A stretch of 41,880 nucleotides of DNA from the IMG/VR virus record IMGVR_UViG_3300037963_002440, positions 1-41,880 of that record, one strand, 5' to 3'. Source of the stretch: a virus. The notes beneath the pieces are model-generated. The model was not told the DNA's origin. It searched no databases and was given only the letters and a program-made list of their open reading frames with translations. Both the position numbers and the translations under genes were made by a program. Of the stretch, positions 1 through 5,810 are shown in pieces; the first letter of the stretch is position 1, and the number at the start of each line of letters is the position of its first letter.

Positions 1-168
1 ATTGGATTATGTTGCGAATTTACAGAATACGAAGATTTAAAAGAGTTTCAAGGTGAATATTATGATGACATAGAAGGCGATAAATATAAAGCACTTGAAG
101 AAATAGAAAATGAAACAATTGTAATAAAAATCGAAGGAACAGAAGGATTTATTATACAAGATTTTTAA
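1..168 (+). CDS. C-terminal part of a small acidic hypothetical protein (5' end outside the linear window)
   Basis: Frame 1 is open from the first base and stops at TAA 166-168, giving 55 residues rich in Glu, Asp and Tyr, with two Cys near the visible start. No family is recognised. If the two ends of the window are joined, the frame continues in phase to ATG 41872-41874, adding only three residues (Met-Cys-Val), which would make a complete protein of 58 residues. There is no clear SD before that ATG. Promoter P1 lies just after the stop. Confidence 0.6.
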   Translation: MGLCCEFTEYEDLKEFQGEYYDDIEGDKYKALEEIENETIVIKIEGTEGFIIQDF

Positions 169-184
169 ATAAATAAAAATAAAT

Positions 185-214
185 GGGAACTTTTAACAAA
201 CTAAGACATTAAAT
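185..214 (+). promoter_or_regulatory. early promoter P1 (GGGAAC-N18-TTAAAT)
   Basis: GGGAAC at 185-190, TTTT directly after it, then a -10-like TTAAAT at 209-214 exactly 18 bases downstream of the AAC end. It is the first of six such elements in the left 3.1 kb. The 13-base leader ACAAACAAAAGGA (222-234) and the start codon at 242 follow. Confidence 0.65.
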
Positions 215-241
215 ATATATAACAAACAAAAGGAAAATAAA

Positions 242-478
242 ATGATATTTGAACATGAACATAATAATTATCCGAATAATTATAAAATAATAAATGATGG
301 TAGGACTTTAAAAGCTTTAAAAAATAGGGGATATATTGACAGCTATGACAAACAATTTAAATACATTGAATGTAGCTTTAAGCAACAATTAACACCTATT
401 AATTATAAAAATGAAACCTATAAAATTAAATACTTTGATGGTTGTTTTAGTCCATTTATTATAAAAGAATTAAAATAA
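242..478 (+). CDS. early hypothetical protein, 78 aa
   Basis: Begins 27 bases after the -10 of promoter P1, with SD AAAGGA at 229-234. The protein is rich in Asn, Tyr and Lys, with no transmembrane segment and no recognised domain; two cysteines do not form a CxxC pair. It stands alone between P1 and P2, so it is probably expressed as an early monocistron or read through into the next gene. Function unknown. Confidence 0.7.
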   Translation: MIFEHEHNNYPNNYKIINDGRTLKALKNRGYIDSYDKQFKYIECSFKQQLTPINYKNETYKIKYFDGCFSPFIIKELK

Positions 479-480
479 AT

Positions 481-510
481 TGGAACTTTTAAGAAACTAA
501 GGAATATAAT
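481..510 (+). promoter_or_regulatory. early promoter P2 (TGGAAC-N18-TATAAT)
   Basis: GGAAC at 482-486 followed by TTTT, an 18-base spacer and a perfect TATAAT at 505-510. It lies in the gap between the 242-478 gene and the gene starting at 531. Confidence 0.7.
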
Positions 511-530
511 ATAAAAAGGGGATAAATAAA

Positions 531-719
531 ATGAAAAATGACATAACAAAAAACAAAGTAAAAGAATGGTTAAAGTCTGAACATATTGATGAAGTAGATG
601 TTGACAATGCAATAGAAGTTTTATATTGTTTAGCAAGTGGTCAATATACCATTGGAAAATTAAGAGAAGACGTGCGAAATCATTATAATAACAATTGGGA
701 ATATATGGAGGATAAATAA
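531..719 (+). CDS. early hypothetical protein, 62 aa
   Basis: First gene behind promoter P2, with an A/G-rich SD (AAAAGGGG). A small helical-looking acidic protein with no recognised family. Its 3' end carries the GGAGG ribosome site of the next gene (start 721), which begins one base after this stop, so the two are probably translationally coupled. Confidence 0.7.
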   Translation: MKNDITKNKVKEWLKSEHIDEVDVDNAIEVLYCLASGQYTIGKLREDVRNHYNNNWEYMEDK

Positions 720-720
720 A

Positions 721-834
721 ATGTTTACAATATTATGGAGTTTATTTATGGGGTTGGTTTTTGGTGTGGTGGTGTTAACATTATTAACAATAATAAGATT
801 AGACATAAAAAGAAATAAACGGGAACTTTTTTGA
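721..834 (+). CDS. single-TM small protein, 37 aa
   Basis: ATG 721 with GGAGG about ten bases upstream. Residues 3-25 are almost entirely hydrophobic (one transmembrane helix), followed by a basic tail (KRNKRE), predicting an inner-membrane protein with its C-terminus in the cytoplasm by the positive-inside rule. The last codons overlap promoter P3 (GGGAAC at 821-826). No family recognised; an early membrane-acting peptide of unknown role. Confidence 0.6.
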   Translation: MFTILWSLFMGLVFGVVVLTLLTIIRLDIKRNKRELF

Positions 835-850
835 AACAATAACATATAAT
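821..850 (+). promoter_or_regulatory. early promoter P3 (GGGAAC-N18-TATAAT)
   Basis: GGGAAC 821-826, TTTT, 18-base spacer, TATAAT 845-850. The upstream half lies inside the last codons of the 37-aa membrane protein gene. Confidence 0.7.
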
Positions 851-868
851 AAAAAAAGGATAAATAAA

Positions 869-1093
869 ATGAAGAAATATAGAAAGGATATAAGAAAAGC
901 ATATGAACTTGTGGAAAATGCTCATGATTTAATGGAACAAGCAGAAAGAGTTGTAGTGTTTGGTAATGATAGAACTTTTAATCTTATTTCAAATATGAAC
1001 TCTAAAATGGAACAATTGTTAGATGATATAAAACAAAGAATAATTATGCAAGATGTACATATTTATACTGAATTAATAAAGGGGAACAAATGA
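869..1093 (+). CDS. early helical hypothetical protein, 74 aa
   Basis: First gene behind promoter P3, SD AAAAAGGA. The sequence is charged and almost entirely helix-forming, with heptad-like Leu/Ile/Met spacing, suggesting a small coiled coil. No recognised family. Its stop overlaps the next start (ATGA at 1090-1093), so the downstream zinc-ribbon protein is coupled to it. Confidence 0.7.
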   Translation: MKKYRKDIRKAYELVENAHDLMEQAERVVVFGNDRTFNLISNMNSKMEQLLDDIKQRIIMQDVHIYTELIKGNK

Positions 1094-1272
1094 ATTTAAC
1101 AGAAATTAAACTTAAAGATTATTGTTGTGAAAATTGTGGGGAACAAGATAACTGGATTGATGAAGGCAAAGAAGGACACATATTAGAAAGAACATTTTTT
1201 AGAGATATATATTGTTATGCTTGTAATAATTTATCTCAATTAATAAATAAACGGGAACAAATAAATATTTAA
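1090..1272 (+). CDS. zinc-ribbon-like early protein, 60 aa
   Basis: ATGA overlap with the preceding gene. Four cysteines in two pairs (CENC near residues 13-16 and CYAC near 42-45) fit a one-zinc ribbon. Such phage mini-proteins often contact nucleic acids or host proteins, but no specific role can be assigned. The last codons contain the GGGAAC of promoter P4. Confidence 0.7.
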   Translation: MNLTEIKLKDYCCENCGEQDNWIDEGKEGHILERTFFRDIYCYACNNLSQLINKREQINI

Positions 1273-1282
1273 GATGTATAAA
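1253..1282 (+). promoter_or_regulatory. early promoter P4 (GGGAAC-N18-TATAAA)
   Basis: GGGAAC 1253-1258 inside the end of the zinc-ribbon gene, 18-base spacer, TATAAA 1277-1282, then the 13-base leader (1290-1302). Unlike P1-P3 and P6, the bases after GGGAAC are AAAT rather than TTTT. Confidence 0.6.
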
Positions 1283-1310
1283 ATAAATAACAAACAAAAG
1301 GATAAATAAA

Positions 1311-1649
1311 ATGAAAATAGCAAACTATGAAATAAAAAATAAAAGTATTAAAAAAATAGCAGAAACTTTAAGCGATAATGGATTCAATCCTCATTGGGAA
1401 AAAAATGATGAATCGGGAGATTGGTATCTTGGAATGAATGATGAAGGTTGTGAGGCTATATGTATTCCTAATCATGACGGATTTGGGGAACAAGTAGAGG
1501 ATTGTTTTTTGAATGATTGTGATAAAGGTAAAGATGTGATGTGGGAACTTGGAAGATATTCAAATAGAATGATTTATGTTAAAGAACAATATGCAGAAGA
1601 TATGACAGAAGAAGAAATGGATTTTTTATGTAAAAATGATGAATATTAA
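1311..1649 (+). CDS. early acidic hypothetical protein, 112 aa
   Basis: Behind promoter P4, with SD AAAGGA in the repeated leader. The protein is strongly acidic, with Trp- and Cys-containing segments (five Cys not arranged as CxxC pairs) and a Glu-rich C-terminal half. The fold could be a compact alpha/beta domain, and the acidity is compatible with DNA mimicry, but that is only a possibility. No recognised family. Confidence 0.75.
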   Translation: MKIANYEIKNKSIKKIAETLSDNGFNPHWEKNDESGDWYLGMNDEGCEAICIPNHDGFGEQVEDCFLNDCDKGKDVMWELGRYSNRMIYVKEQYAEDMTEEEMDFLCKNDEY

Positions 1650-1662
1650 AAATAATACGGGT

Positions 1663-1677
1663 AGAGCTGATGGCTCT
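1663..1677 (+). promoter_or_regulatory. small hairpin ahead of a ribosome site
   Basis: AGAGC (1663-1667) and GCTCT (1673-1677) form a 5-bp stem with a TGATG loop in the 58-base gap before the GTG-start gene at 1708. No U-run follows, so it is not a classical terminator; it could tune translation or mRNA stability. Confidence 0.3.
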
Positions 1678-1707
1678 CACAAAACAAACAAAAGGAGGTA
1701 GAAAAGA

Positions 1708-1848
1708 GTGGAACTATTTAACGTAATAGCATTATTGATTGGATTTGCTTTTCTTTGGAAGTTAATTAAAAAGTTCATGCTAAATCTGATTGATAGAGAA
1801 AACGAACGATATGAAAGAAAAAAAGAAAATGATTGGAACAAATCATAA
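1708..1848 (+). CDS. single-TM small protein with GTG start, 46 aa
   Basis: GTG 1708 lies 7 bases after an AAAGGAGG ribosome site, which decides the start. Residues 4-18 are hydrophobic (one TM helix), followed by a highly charged tail. No family recognised. The last codons carry the GGAAC of promoter P5. A second copy of the 13-base leader (1684-1696) sits upstream without its own promoter. Confidence 0.6.
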   Translation: MELFNVIALLIGFAFLWKLIKKFMLNLIDRENERYERKKENDWNKS

Positions 1849-1863
1849 ACTAAGACATATAAG
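1835..1863 (+). promoter_or_regulatory. early promoter P5 (GGAAC-N18-TATAAG)
   Basis: GGAAC 1835-1839 inside the end of the GTG-start gene, 18-base spacer, TATAAG 1858-1863, then the leader at 1871-1883. The eight bases before the -10, CTAAGACA, are identical to those in P1. Confidence 0.65.
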
Positions 1864-1890
1864 ATACATAACAAACAAAAGGAATATAAA

Positions 1891-2100
1891 ATGATAAAAT
1901 GGAAAAAAAGCGAATATCCAAATGTAGATGTTTTAACTGATGACAAGCTAGATATTAAGGTTCAAGTATCTTATCATAACATCGGTGGACAACCCCTTAA
2001 GATTGACAAGACATCTAGGGATGCTATAAAAAGAGCTGTTAGACAAGTGTTAGTTTTTAAATCAATTAATGATAAAAAGGAGATAAAAAATGACAGATGA
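1891..2100 (+). CDS. early hypothetical protein, 69 aa
   Basis: Behind promoter P5 with SD AAAGGA. It begins MIKWKKSEYP, then a short beta-rich stretch and a basic helical C-terminus. No family recognised. It overlaps the next gene by 11 bases, and that gene's SD (AAAAAGGAG) lies inside this one, indicating coupling. Confidence 0.7.
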   Translation: MIKWKKSEYPNVDVLTDDKLDIKVQVSYHNIGGQPLKIDKTSRDAIKRAVRQVLVFKSINDKKEIKNDR

Positions 2101-2233
2101 AGAAGTTTTCCAACATCAAAGAGTATTAAGAGTATTCTATGAAACCATAGAAAGACTTAGAAAAGATATAAAACAATTAAGTGATGATGAATTAACAGAA
2201 CTAAAAACCAAACTAAGTGAATGGTTAAAATAA
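2090..2233 (+). CDS. small helical protein, 47 aa
   Basis: ATG 2090 with AAGGAG at 2078-2083 inside the preceding gene. All-helical charged peptide (TEELxxLKxxLSEWLK-like C-terminus). No recognised family. Co-transcribed from P5 with its neighbours. Confidence 0.6.
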   Translation: MTDEEVFQHQRVLRVFYETIERLRKDIKQLSDDELTELKTKLSEWLK

Positions 2234-2243
2234 AGGAGAATAG

Positions 2244-2600
2244 ATGAAAATAGGTCAAATAAGAAAAGTGATTGGTGTTTCAGCGAATGATATCAATGAC
2301 ATATTGGTTGGAGCATTTGAAGGTGGCTCTAACTATTGGATTGATAAAGTAAGTGTAGTAGATGATGATTATAAAGGTGGTGAGTATGCTTCAGATGTCA
2401 TTGGATTGGGTGGCGAACTTTTAATCCATACAATAGATGGTGGGAAACATAAATTAACACAAGCAATGATGTTTGATGGTATTCAAAGATATGTTGATAA
2501 TGGTGGGAAACACTTTCCATTTACTGATGGAAATCCAGATGCTTATACATATGACACCATGCTACAAAACGCATTGTTTAAGGAGGTTGTATATGGATAG
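2244..2600 (+). CDS. conserved phage hypothetical protein, 118 aa
   Basis: SD AAAGGAG ten bases upstream. The stretch AFEGGSNYWIDKV (residues 28-40) followed by a GGEYASDVI segment and a histidine/glycine-rich central part resembles a widespread family of phage accessory proteins of unknown function in which an EGGxNYW motif is conserved. That assignment is from memory of the motif. It sits in the P5 operon and overlaps the following gene by 8 bases. Confidence 0.75.
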   Translation: MKIGQIRKVIGVSANDINDILVGAFEGGSNYWIDKVSVVDDDYKGGEYASDVIGLGGELLIHTIDGGKHKLTQAMMFDGIQRYVDNGGKHFPFTDGNPDAYTYDTMLQNALFKEVVYG

Positions 2601-2745
2601 AGATGCAAAACTTGTTGAATGGTTAGAGGAAAATTTCAGCTTACATGATGTTGATATGATTTTTAATACATTAGATGAGTTCAGAGACTTTGACACAAAG
2701 CAAGGTGAAATTACATTTTTAGATTTTATAAATAAAAACTATTAA
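2593..2745 (+). CDS. small acidic protein, 50 aa
   Basis: ATG 2593 is chosen because a near-perfect AAGGAGGT ribosome site precedes it by five bases. The same frame is open back to 2473 but has no ribosome site there and would overlap the 118-aa gene extensively. Acidic, helical, no recognised family. Confidence 0.65.
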   Translation: MDRDAKLVEWLEENFSLHDVDMIFNTLDEFRDFDTKQGEITFLDFINKNY

Positions 2746-2754
2746 GGAGGAAAA

Positions 2755-2895
2755 ATGAAGAGATTTAAAGTAACTATAATACTTGAAGTAGAAAATCAAT
2801 CTGTTGAGGATATGAAATATAATGCTCAAGGCTATATTAAAGATGATATAGAAGACAATGCTCTTTATATCGAAGACATAAAGGAGGAGGAATGA
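2755..2895 (+). CDS. small acidic protein, 46 aa
   Basis: ATG 2755 behind AAGGAGG. Beta strand (KRFKVTIILEV) then an acidic helix ending in EEE. The N-terminal strand resembles that of the 68-aa protein at 4017 (KKIVVKYIIEV), hinting at a small paralogous family. It ends in an ATGA overlap with the next gene. Confidence 0.6.
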   Translation: MKRFKVTIILEVENQSVEDMKYNAQGYIKDDIEDNALYIEDIKEEE

Positions 2896-3026
2896 AGATT
2901 ACAATACCAATAGGAGAAGAAGATATTAGATTGTTTCAAGAACTAATATATTATGGTAGAGAGCCTTTTGAATGGAGGTTTGATGGTGTAGACATTGAAT
3001 TTGTAAGAGAGGAGGAGGAAGAATGA
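2892..3026 (+). CDS. small acidic protein, 44 aa
   Basis: ATGA overlaps at both ends place it in a tightly coupled chain with the genes at 2755 and 3023. SD is GGAGGAGG. Acidic C-terminus (five Glu in a row). No recognised family. Confidence 0.55.
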   Translation: MKITIPIGEEDIRLFQELIYYGREPFEWRFDGVDIEFVREEEEE

Positions 3027-3103
3027 GTTTTTTTGAGTTCATGATGTGGGTATGTGGAGCTAGAATAATAGTGATAATATATAATAAAATAAGAGGATAT
3101 TAA
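3023..3103 (+). CDS. very small membrane peptide, 26 aa
   Basis: ATG 3023 in an ATGA overlap, SD GGAGGAGG inside the upstream gene. Aromatic/aliphatic, Cys-containing peptide with a basic C-terminus (NKIRGY), probably one short membrane helix. Its size leaves real doubt, but the overlap arrangement and SD match its neighbours. Confidence 0.4.
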   Translation: MSFFEFMMWVCGARIIVIIYNKIRGY

Positions 3104-3110
3104 AATAGTT

Positions 3111-3140
3111 GGGAACTTTTTGGAAACATAAACATATAAG
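3111..3140 (+). promoter_or_regulatory. early promoter P6 (GGGAAC-N18-TATAAG)
   Basis: GGGAAC 3111-3116, TTTT, 18-base spacer, TATAAG 3135-3140, then the leader at 3148-3160. This is the last copy; none was found in 3.2-11.4 kb, where other GGAAC occurrences have no -10 at this spacing. Confidence 0.7.
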
Positions 3141-3166
3141 ATATATAACAAACAAAAGGAAGAATA

Positions 3167-3319
3167 ATGAGTTTTAACAAAGATGCATTGATACACAAGT
3201 TACAAGAAGATAGAGATAGATATAGACAAGCCTATGATATATTAATGGATTATTGGGACTTGTTGCCCGAAGAAGCATTGCAAGAAATACATAAAGAACT
3301 AGCCAAGATAGGCTTATAA
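3167..3319 (+). CDS. early helical protein, 50 aa
   Basis: First gene behind promoter P6, SD AAAAGGA in the repeated leader. Two charged helices separated by a DLLPEEAL turn. No recognised family. Its stop codon touches the next copy of the 13-base leader. Confidence 0.65.
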   Translation: MSFNKDALIHKLQEDRDRYRQAYDILMDYWDLLPEEALQEIHKELAKIGL

Positions 3320-3339
3320 CAAACAAAAGGAGATAGAAA

Positions 3340-3498
3340 ATGGGTAAAATAAAAAACCACTTACAAGATTGGCTTGAAACATACGGATACAGACTAGGAT
3401 ATGATATATCAAATGCTCCAGACTTACCAGATTTATGGTGGGTAGCTGATGGTAACGTAGATTCACAAACATATTGGGAGGGCAAAAATGAAGAATGA
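3340..3498 (+). CDS. small hypothetical protein, 52 aa
   Basis: SD AAAAGGAG in a leader copy (3319-3331). Trp- and Tyr-rich, acidic overall (YDISNAPDLPDLWWVADG). No recognised family. Overlaps the next gene by 11 bases. Confidence 0.6.
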   Translation: MGKIKNHLQDWLETYGYRLGYDISNAPDLPDLWWVADGNVDSQTYWEGKNEE

Positions 3499-3868
3499 GA
3501 TTGAAGTGTATTATCAACGTGTAAAGAAAGCACTATGCAGAATAGAAGTATTGCAGACCATTGCATCAGTTCTTGTGGTGATATCAATATTCCACTTCAT
3601 TACACGACCAAAAGTGATTCATAAAGACGTGGTCAGATATAAAACAGAATATGTTGATAAGGTGGTCAAGGTAGATAAGATAGTAGAGGTTGAAGTAGAG
3701 AAAATAGTGGAGGTTGAGAAGATAGTAGAGGTTCCAACCATAGCTGAACAGACTGATGATGATTTAGAGTTTGGAGAAATGTTTAACAAGGAACGTGAAC
3801 GACTAGGAGCAAACCAAATTTTTCTATGGCGAAACAAATACTATTCAACAAACTATGAAGAAGAATAA
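3488..3868 (+). CDS. membrane-anchored repeat protein, 126 aa
   Basis: SD GGGAGGG is inside the upstream gene. A charged N-terminus is followed by one TM helix (about residues 20-40), then a repetitive stretch built on KIVEVE units (about 62-82) and an acidic C-terminal domain ending in a FLWRNKYYSTN segment. A C-terminal F-x-W-R-x-K-x-Y-x-T motif recurs in otherwise unrelated small marine-phage proteins as I recall it. It is likely a bitopic inner-membrane protein; function unknown. The stop overlaps the next start (TAATG). Confidence 0.7.
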   Translation: MKNEIEVYYQRVKKALCRIEVLQTIASVLVVISIFHFITRPKVIHKDVVRYKTEYVDKVVKVDKIVEVEVEKIVEVEKIVEVPTIAEQTDDDLEFGEMFNKERERLGANQIFLWRNKYYSTNYEEE

Positions 3869-4020
3869 TGGAGAATCTGATGCTCAAATTAAAATGTAAA
3901 GACTGCAAAAATACAGAGCTTTGGAGTTTCTCAGAACTAGAGTATATTGACAATCATCCAATCGAATGCACAAAATGTGATAATGATGATATGGATATAA
4001 CAATAAAGGAGATGAAATGA
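3868..4020 (+). CDS. zinc-ribbon protein, 50 aa
   Basis: TAATG overlap with the membrane repeat protein. Two CxxC knuckles (CKDC at residues 10-13 and CTKC at 34-37) predict a single zinc ribbon. Ends in an ATGA overlap with the next gene. Probably a nucleic-acid or protein-binding accessory protein; target unknown. Confidence 0.65.
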   Translation: MENLMLKLKCKDCKNTELWSFSELEYIDNHPIECTKCDNDDMDITIKEMK

Positions 4021-4223
4021 AGAAAATAGTAGTTAAATATATAATAGAAGTTCCAGAAAACCATATTGATAAGGTTTGTAGGAAAGCTAGATGTGGGAAA
4101 AGGGACTTAGAAAATGATATAAAAGAAATGGCTGAGGTGTCGGGAAGACATAGAGTATATGAGTTTATTCAGCCTTTCACAGAAGCAAAAATAGGAGAGT
4201 TAAATGAACGGGAAAGGGGATAA
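4017..4223 (+). CDS. small basic hypothetical protein, 68 aa
   Basis: SD AAAGGAG inside the upstream gene, ATGA overlap. N-terminal strand KKIVVKYIIEVPE, then a Lys/Arg-rich helix with two Cys. No recognised family. Overlaps the next gene by 20 bases. Confidence 0.65.
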   Translation: MKKIVVKYIIEVPENHIDKVCRKARCGKRDLENDIKEMAEVSGRHRVYEFIQPFTEAKIGELNERERG

Positions 4224-4452
4224 ATGGCGAGGAGGTTGGTCAAAAGAATATGAAAGCAACCATAATGATATATTTAAAAAGGAGAAACAAATGATTAAAG
4301 TAATTGTTGAAGATTATAATGGAGATTATTTATGTAGCTTTGATTCTAAAGAAGTAAAGAATCTAAAGAACTGCGATATTGCAGACATAGATACAGATGA
4401 GAATGGTATTAAATATATTAGAGTTCAATTAACGGAGGATAGAAATGAATAA
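4204..4452 (+). CDS. NGKGD-type phage peptide fused in frame to a second small protein, 82 aa
   Basis: ATG 4204 follows AGGAG. Residues 1-28 (MNGKGDKWRGG... to DIFKK) match a short phage protein type that begins NGKGDxxR and normally ends soon after. Here no stop occurs. The frame runs on into a 53-residue acidic beta-rich segment that has its own strong site (AAAAAGGAG) and ATG at 4291. Two products are likely: the full-length fusion and a shorter one from 4291. Function unknown. Confidence 0.6.
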   Translation: MNGKGDKWRGGWSKEYESNHNDIFKKEKQMIKVIVEDYNGDYLCSFDSKEVKNLKNCDIADIDTDENGIKYIRVQLTEDRNE

Positions 4453-4588
4453 AGAGTTAATAAGAGAAGCAGTCTATGGATTCATAGCTTACTACACAAC
4501 AGATGAACTTGAGAGGCTAGACCTTAGATTTGTAGCAGATAAATATGTAGATGAAGAATACGAAACTAACCCAAGAGGAGAAAAGTAA
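4445..4588 (+). CDS. small acidic protein, 47 aa
   Basis: SD GGAGG inside the upstream gene; overlaps it by 8 bases and the next gene by one (TAATG). Helical, Glu/Tyr-rich. No recognised family. Confidence 0.6.
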   Translation: MNKELIREAVYGFIAYYTTDELERLDLRFVADKYVDEEYETNPRGEK

Positions 4589-4773
4589 TGGATTATAAAA
4601 TATCACAAGCACTGAACGACCTTAAAAACTTTTATGGATTAGAAGACTTTAAAGAGGTTAATTTAAATATGGTAGATGTAACAAAACCATTTATTAGATT
4701 CAAATCTGGAAATGATAATTGGATACTAAAACTCAGCAAGATTGTAGAAGAAGGCGAGAATGGTGTCTTATAA
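4588..4773 (+). CDS. hypothetical protein, 61 aa
   Basis: TAATG overlap with the upstream gene and SD GAGGAG. Helix then mixed strands (PFIRFKSGNDNWILKL). No recognised family. Last gene of the early block before the regulatory gap at 4774-4884. Confidence 0.65.
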   Translation: MDYKISQALNDLKNFYGLEDFKEVNLNMVDVTKPFIRFKSGNDNWILKLSKIVEEGENGVL

Positions 4774-4795
4774 GTGTGAGAATAGTGTGAGAATA
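4774..4795 (+). repeat. tandem 11-base repeat, possible operator
   Basis: GTGTGAGAATA occurs twice head to tail (4774-4784 and 4785-4795), one helical turn apart. It lies about 30 bases upstream of the -35 of the putative promoter for the RHH regulator gene. RHH proteins commonly bind tandem short repeats, so this is a candidate autoregulatory site (inference). Confidence 0.4.
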
Positions 4796-4826
4796 AGAAG
4801 AGGTATAAAAAATAATAAAAAAAACC

Positions 4827-4856
4827 TTGACTTATTAATGTTATCTGAAGTAATCT
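4827..4856 (+). promoter_or_regulatory. sigma70-like promoter for the RHH/replication cluster
   Basis: TTGACT (4827-4832), 18-base spacer, TAATCT (4851-4856). This is the only sigma70-type -35 seen in the plus-strand region, and it sits in the one real gap between the early block and the replication genes. Confidence 0.5.
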
Positions 4857-4884
4857 TTGCTAACGTGAGGCAAGGAGAAATAAG

Positions 4885-5034
4885 ATGAATGATAATACGA
4901 AGACATTTCTACTCAAAGGCATACCAGAATCAGTATGGAGAGAGTTTAAAATTAGATTCTTACAAGACGGATTCAATACTTACAATGAGGCTTTGATAGA
5001 TGTGATTAAACAATACACAAAAAAAGGAAAATAA
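4885..5034 (+). CDS. ribbon-helix-helix-like regulator, 49 aa
   Basis: SD AAGGAG before ATG 4885. The pattern is short strand (TKTFLLKG), helix (PESVWREFKIRFLQ), a G-F-N turn, then a helix (YNEALIDVIKQYTK). This fits the Arc/MetJ ribbon-helix-helix fold, in which the strand pair of a dimer inserts into the DNA major groove. It leads the recombination/replication cluster and follows a tandem repeat, so it probably regulates its own promoter. Family assignment rests on pattern only. Confidence 0.6.
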   Translation: MNDNTKTFLLKGIPESVWREFKIRFLQDGFNTYNEALIDVIKQYTKKGK

Positions 5035-5035
5035 A

Positions 5036-5806
5036 ATGAAATTGCCTATAGATTTTGAAAAGATATACCAAGACTATATTGATTCAGAAAACGAGAAAAA
5101 TAGGAAGGAACGATACGAGGGTAAAGAAAGTTTTTATAGAGCCTCTAGCAGTGGTTTTTGCTCTAGGAAAATATACTTTGAATCGGTTGCACAGATTGAA
5201 CAAACAAATCCAGCTCAACCTAAAGGTCAAAGGATTATGAGGCTTGGAACAATTGTTCATGACGATTTACAGAACGCACTCGTATATAAAGATAATATTA
5301 TTAATAAAGAAATTAATAATAAAGAAAAAGAAATTAAAAATAAACAAAAAGAAAGTTTTCACATTGAGGGTAATGTGGAAATAAAAGAACTTAATGTTAG
5401 AGGTCATTATGATTTTGTTCTTGAAGGCGATAAGGTTTACTTGTTTGATTTCAAGACTATTGCTAGTTGGTCTTACTCTAAGAAGTTTGGAAGGAGTAAA
5501 GAGTTTGACCCGTCTATTCACCAAGAATTACAGCTTGGAACTTATGGCTATGCTATAAAAGAAAAGTTTGGAAGACTTGATGGTATGTTTCTTGTGTATT
5601 ACAACAAGGACAATTCAATGATGAACTCTATTGAGATACCAGTGACTTATGTGAACAGAGCATATAATTTCTGGTATAACATTAACGAAGAACATAAACG
5701 AGGATTGCCAGACTTTAAGAAAGGAGTATCTCCAGTTCAAGATTGGAATTGTAGTTACTGCCCTTACTTAGACCATTGTAATCCACCAAACAAAAAAAGG
5801 AGATAA
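5036..5806 (+). CDS. Cas4/RecB-like PD-(D/E)XK exonuclease with Fe-S cysteines
   Basis: 256 aa. Nuclease core: LGTIVHDDLQ (H75), GHYDF (D126), FDFK (D138, K140) and QLGTYGYA (Q166), in the order seen in RecB/Cas4-type nucleases. One N-terminal Cys (C42) and three near the C-terminus (C239, C242, C248) fit the 4Fe-4S clamp of Cas4/AddB. A Lys/Asn/Glu-rich insert occupies about 86-106. Followed closely by an annealase, it probably supplies the 5'-3' resecting activity of a phage recombination pair. It is not a CRISPR protein here: no array or cas1/2 is present. Confidence 0.8.
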   Translation: MKLPIDFEKIYQDYIDSENEKNRKERYEGKESFYRASSSGFCSRKIYFESVAQIEQTNPAQPKGQRIMRLGTIVHDDLQNALVYKDNIINKEINNKEKEIKNKQKESFHIEGNVEIKELNVRGHYDFVLEGDKVYLFDFKTIASWSYSKKFGRSKEFDPSIHQELQLGTYGYAIKEKFGRLDGMFLVYYNKDNSMMNSIEIPVTYVNRAYNFWYNINEEHKRGLPDFKKGVSPVQDWNCSYCPYLDHCNPPNKKRR

Positions 5807-5810
5807 GAAA

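Larger units (their letters stand above)
222..3331 (+). repeat. six copies of 13-base leader ACAAACAAAAGGA
   Basis: Identical 13-mers lie at 222-234, 1290-1302, 1684-1696, 1871-1883, 3148-3160 and 3319-3331. Each carries the AAAGGA ribosome site of the next gene. Four follow promoters P1, P4, P5 and P6; the copies at 1684 and 3319 have no promoter of this type. P2 and P3 have the promoter but a different leader. Confidence 0.7.

Noticed and set aside
2473-2592. Longer reading frame for the 50-aa protein starting at 2473
   Set aside because: No ribosome site at 2473 and it would overlap the 118-aa gene almost entirely; AAGGAGGT before ATG 2593 fixes the start there.
5535-5565. GGAACTT inside the nuclease gene as a seventh early promoter
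   Set aside because: At 18 bases there is no -10-like box; a TATAAA occurs, but at 12 bases, so the constant spacing is broken.
5036-5806. Cas4-like protein as evidence for a CRISPR system
   Set aside because: No repeat array or other cas gene in the window; the next gene is an annealase, which points to a phage recombination nuclease.
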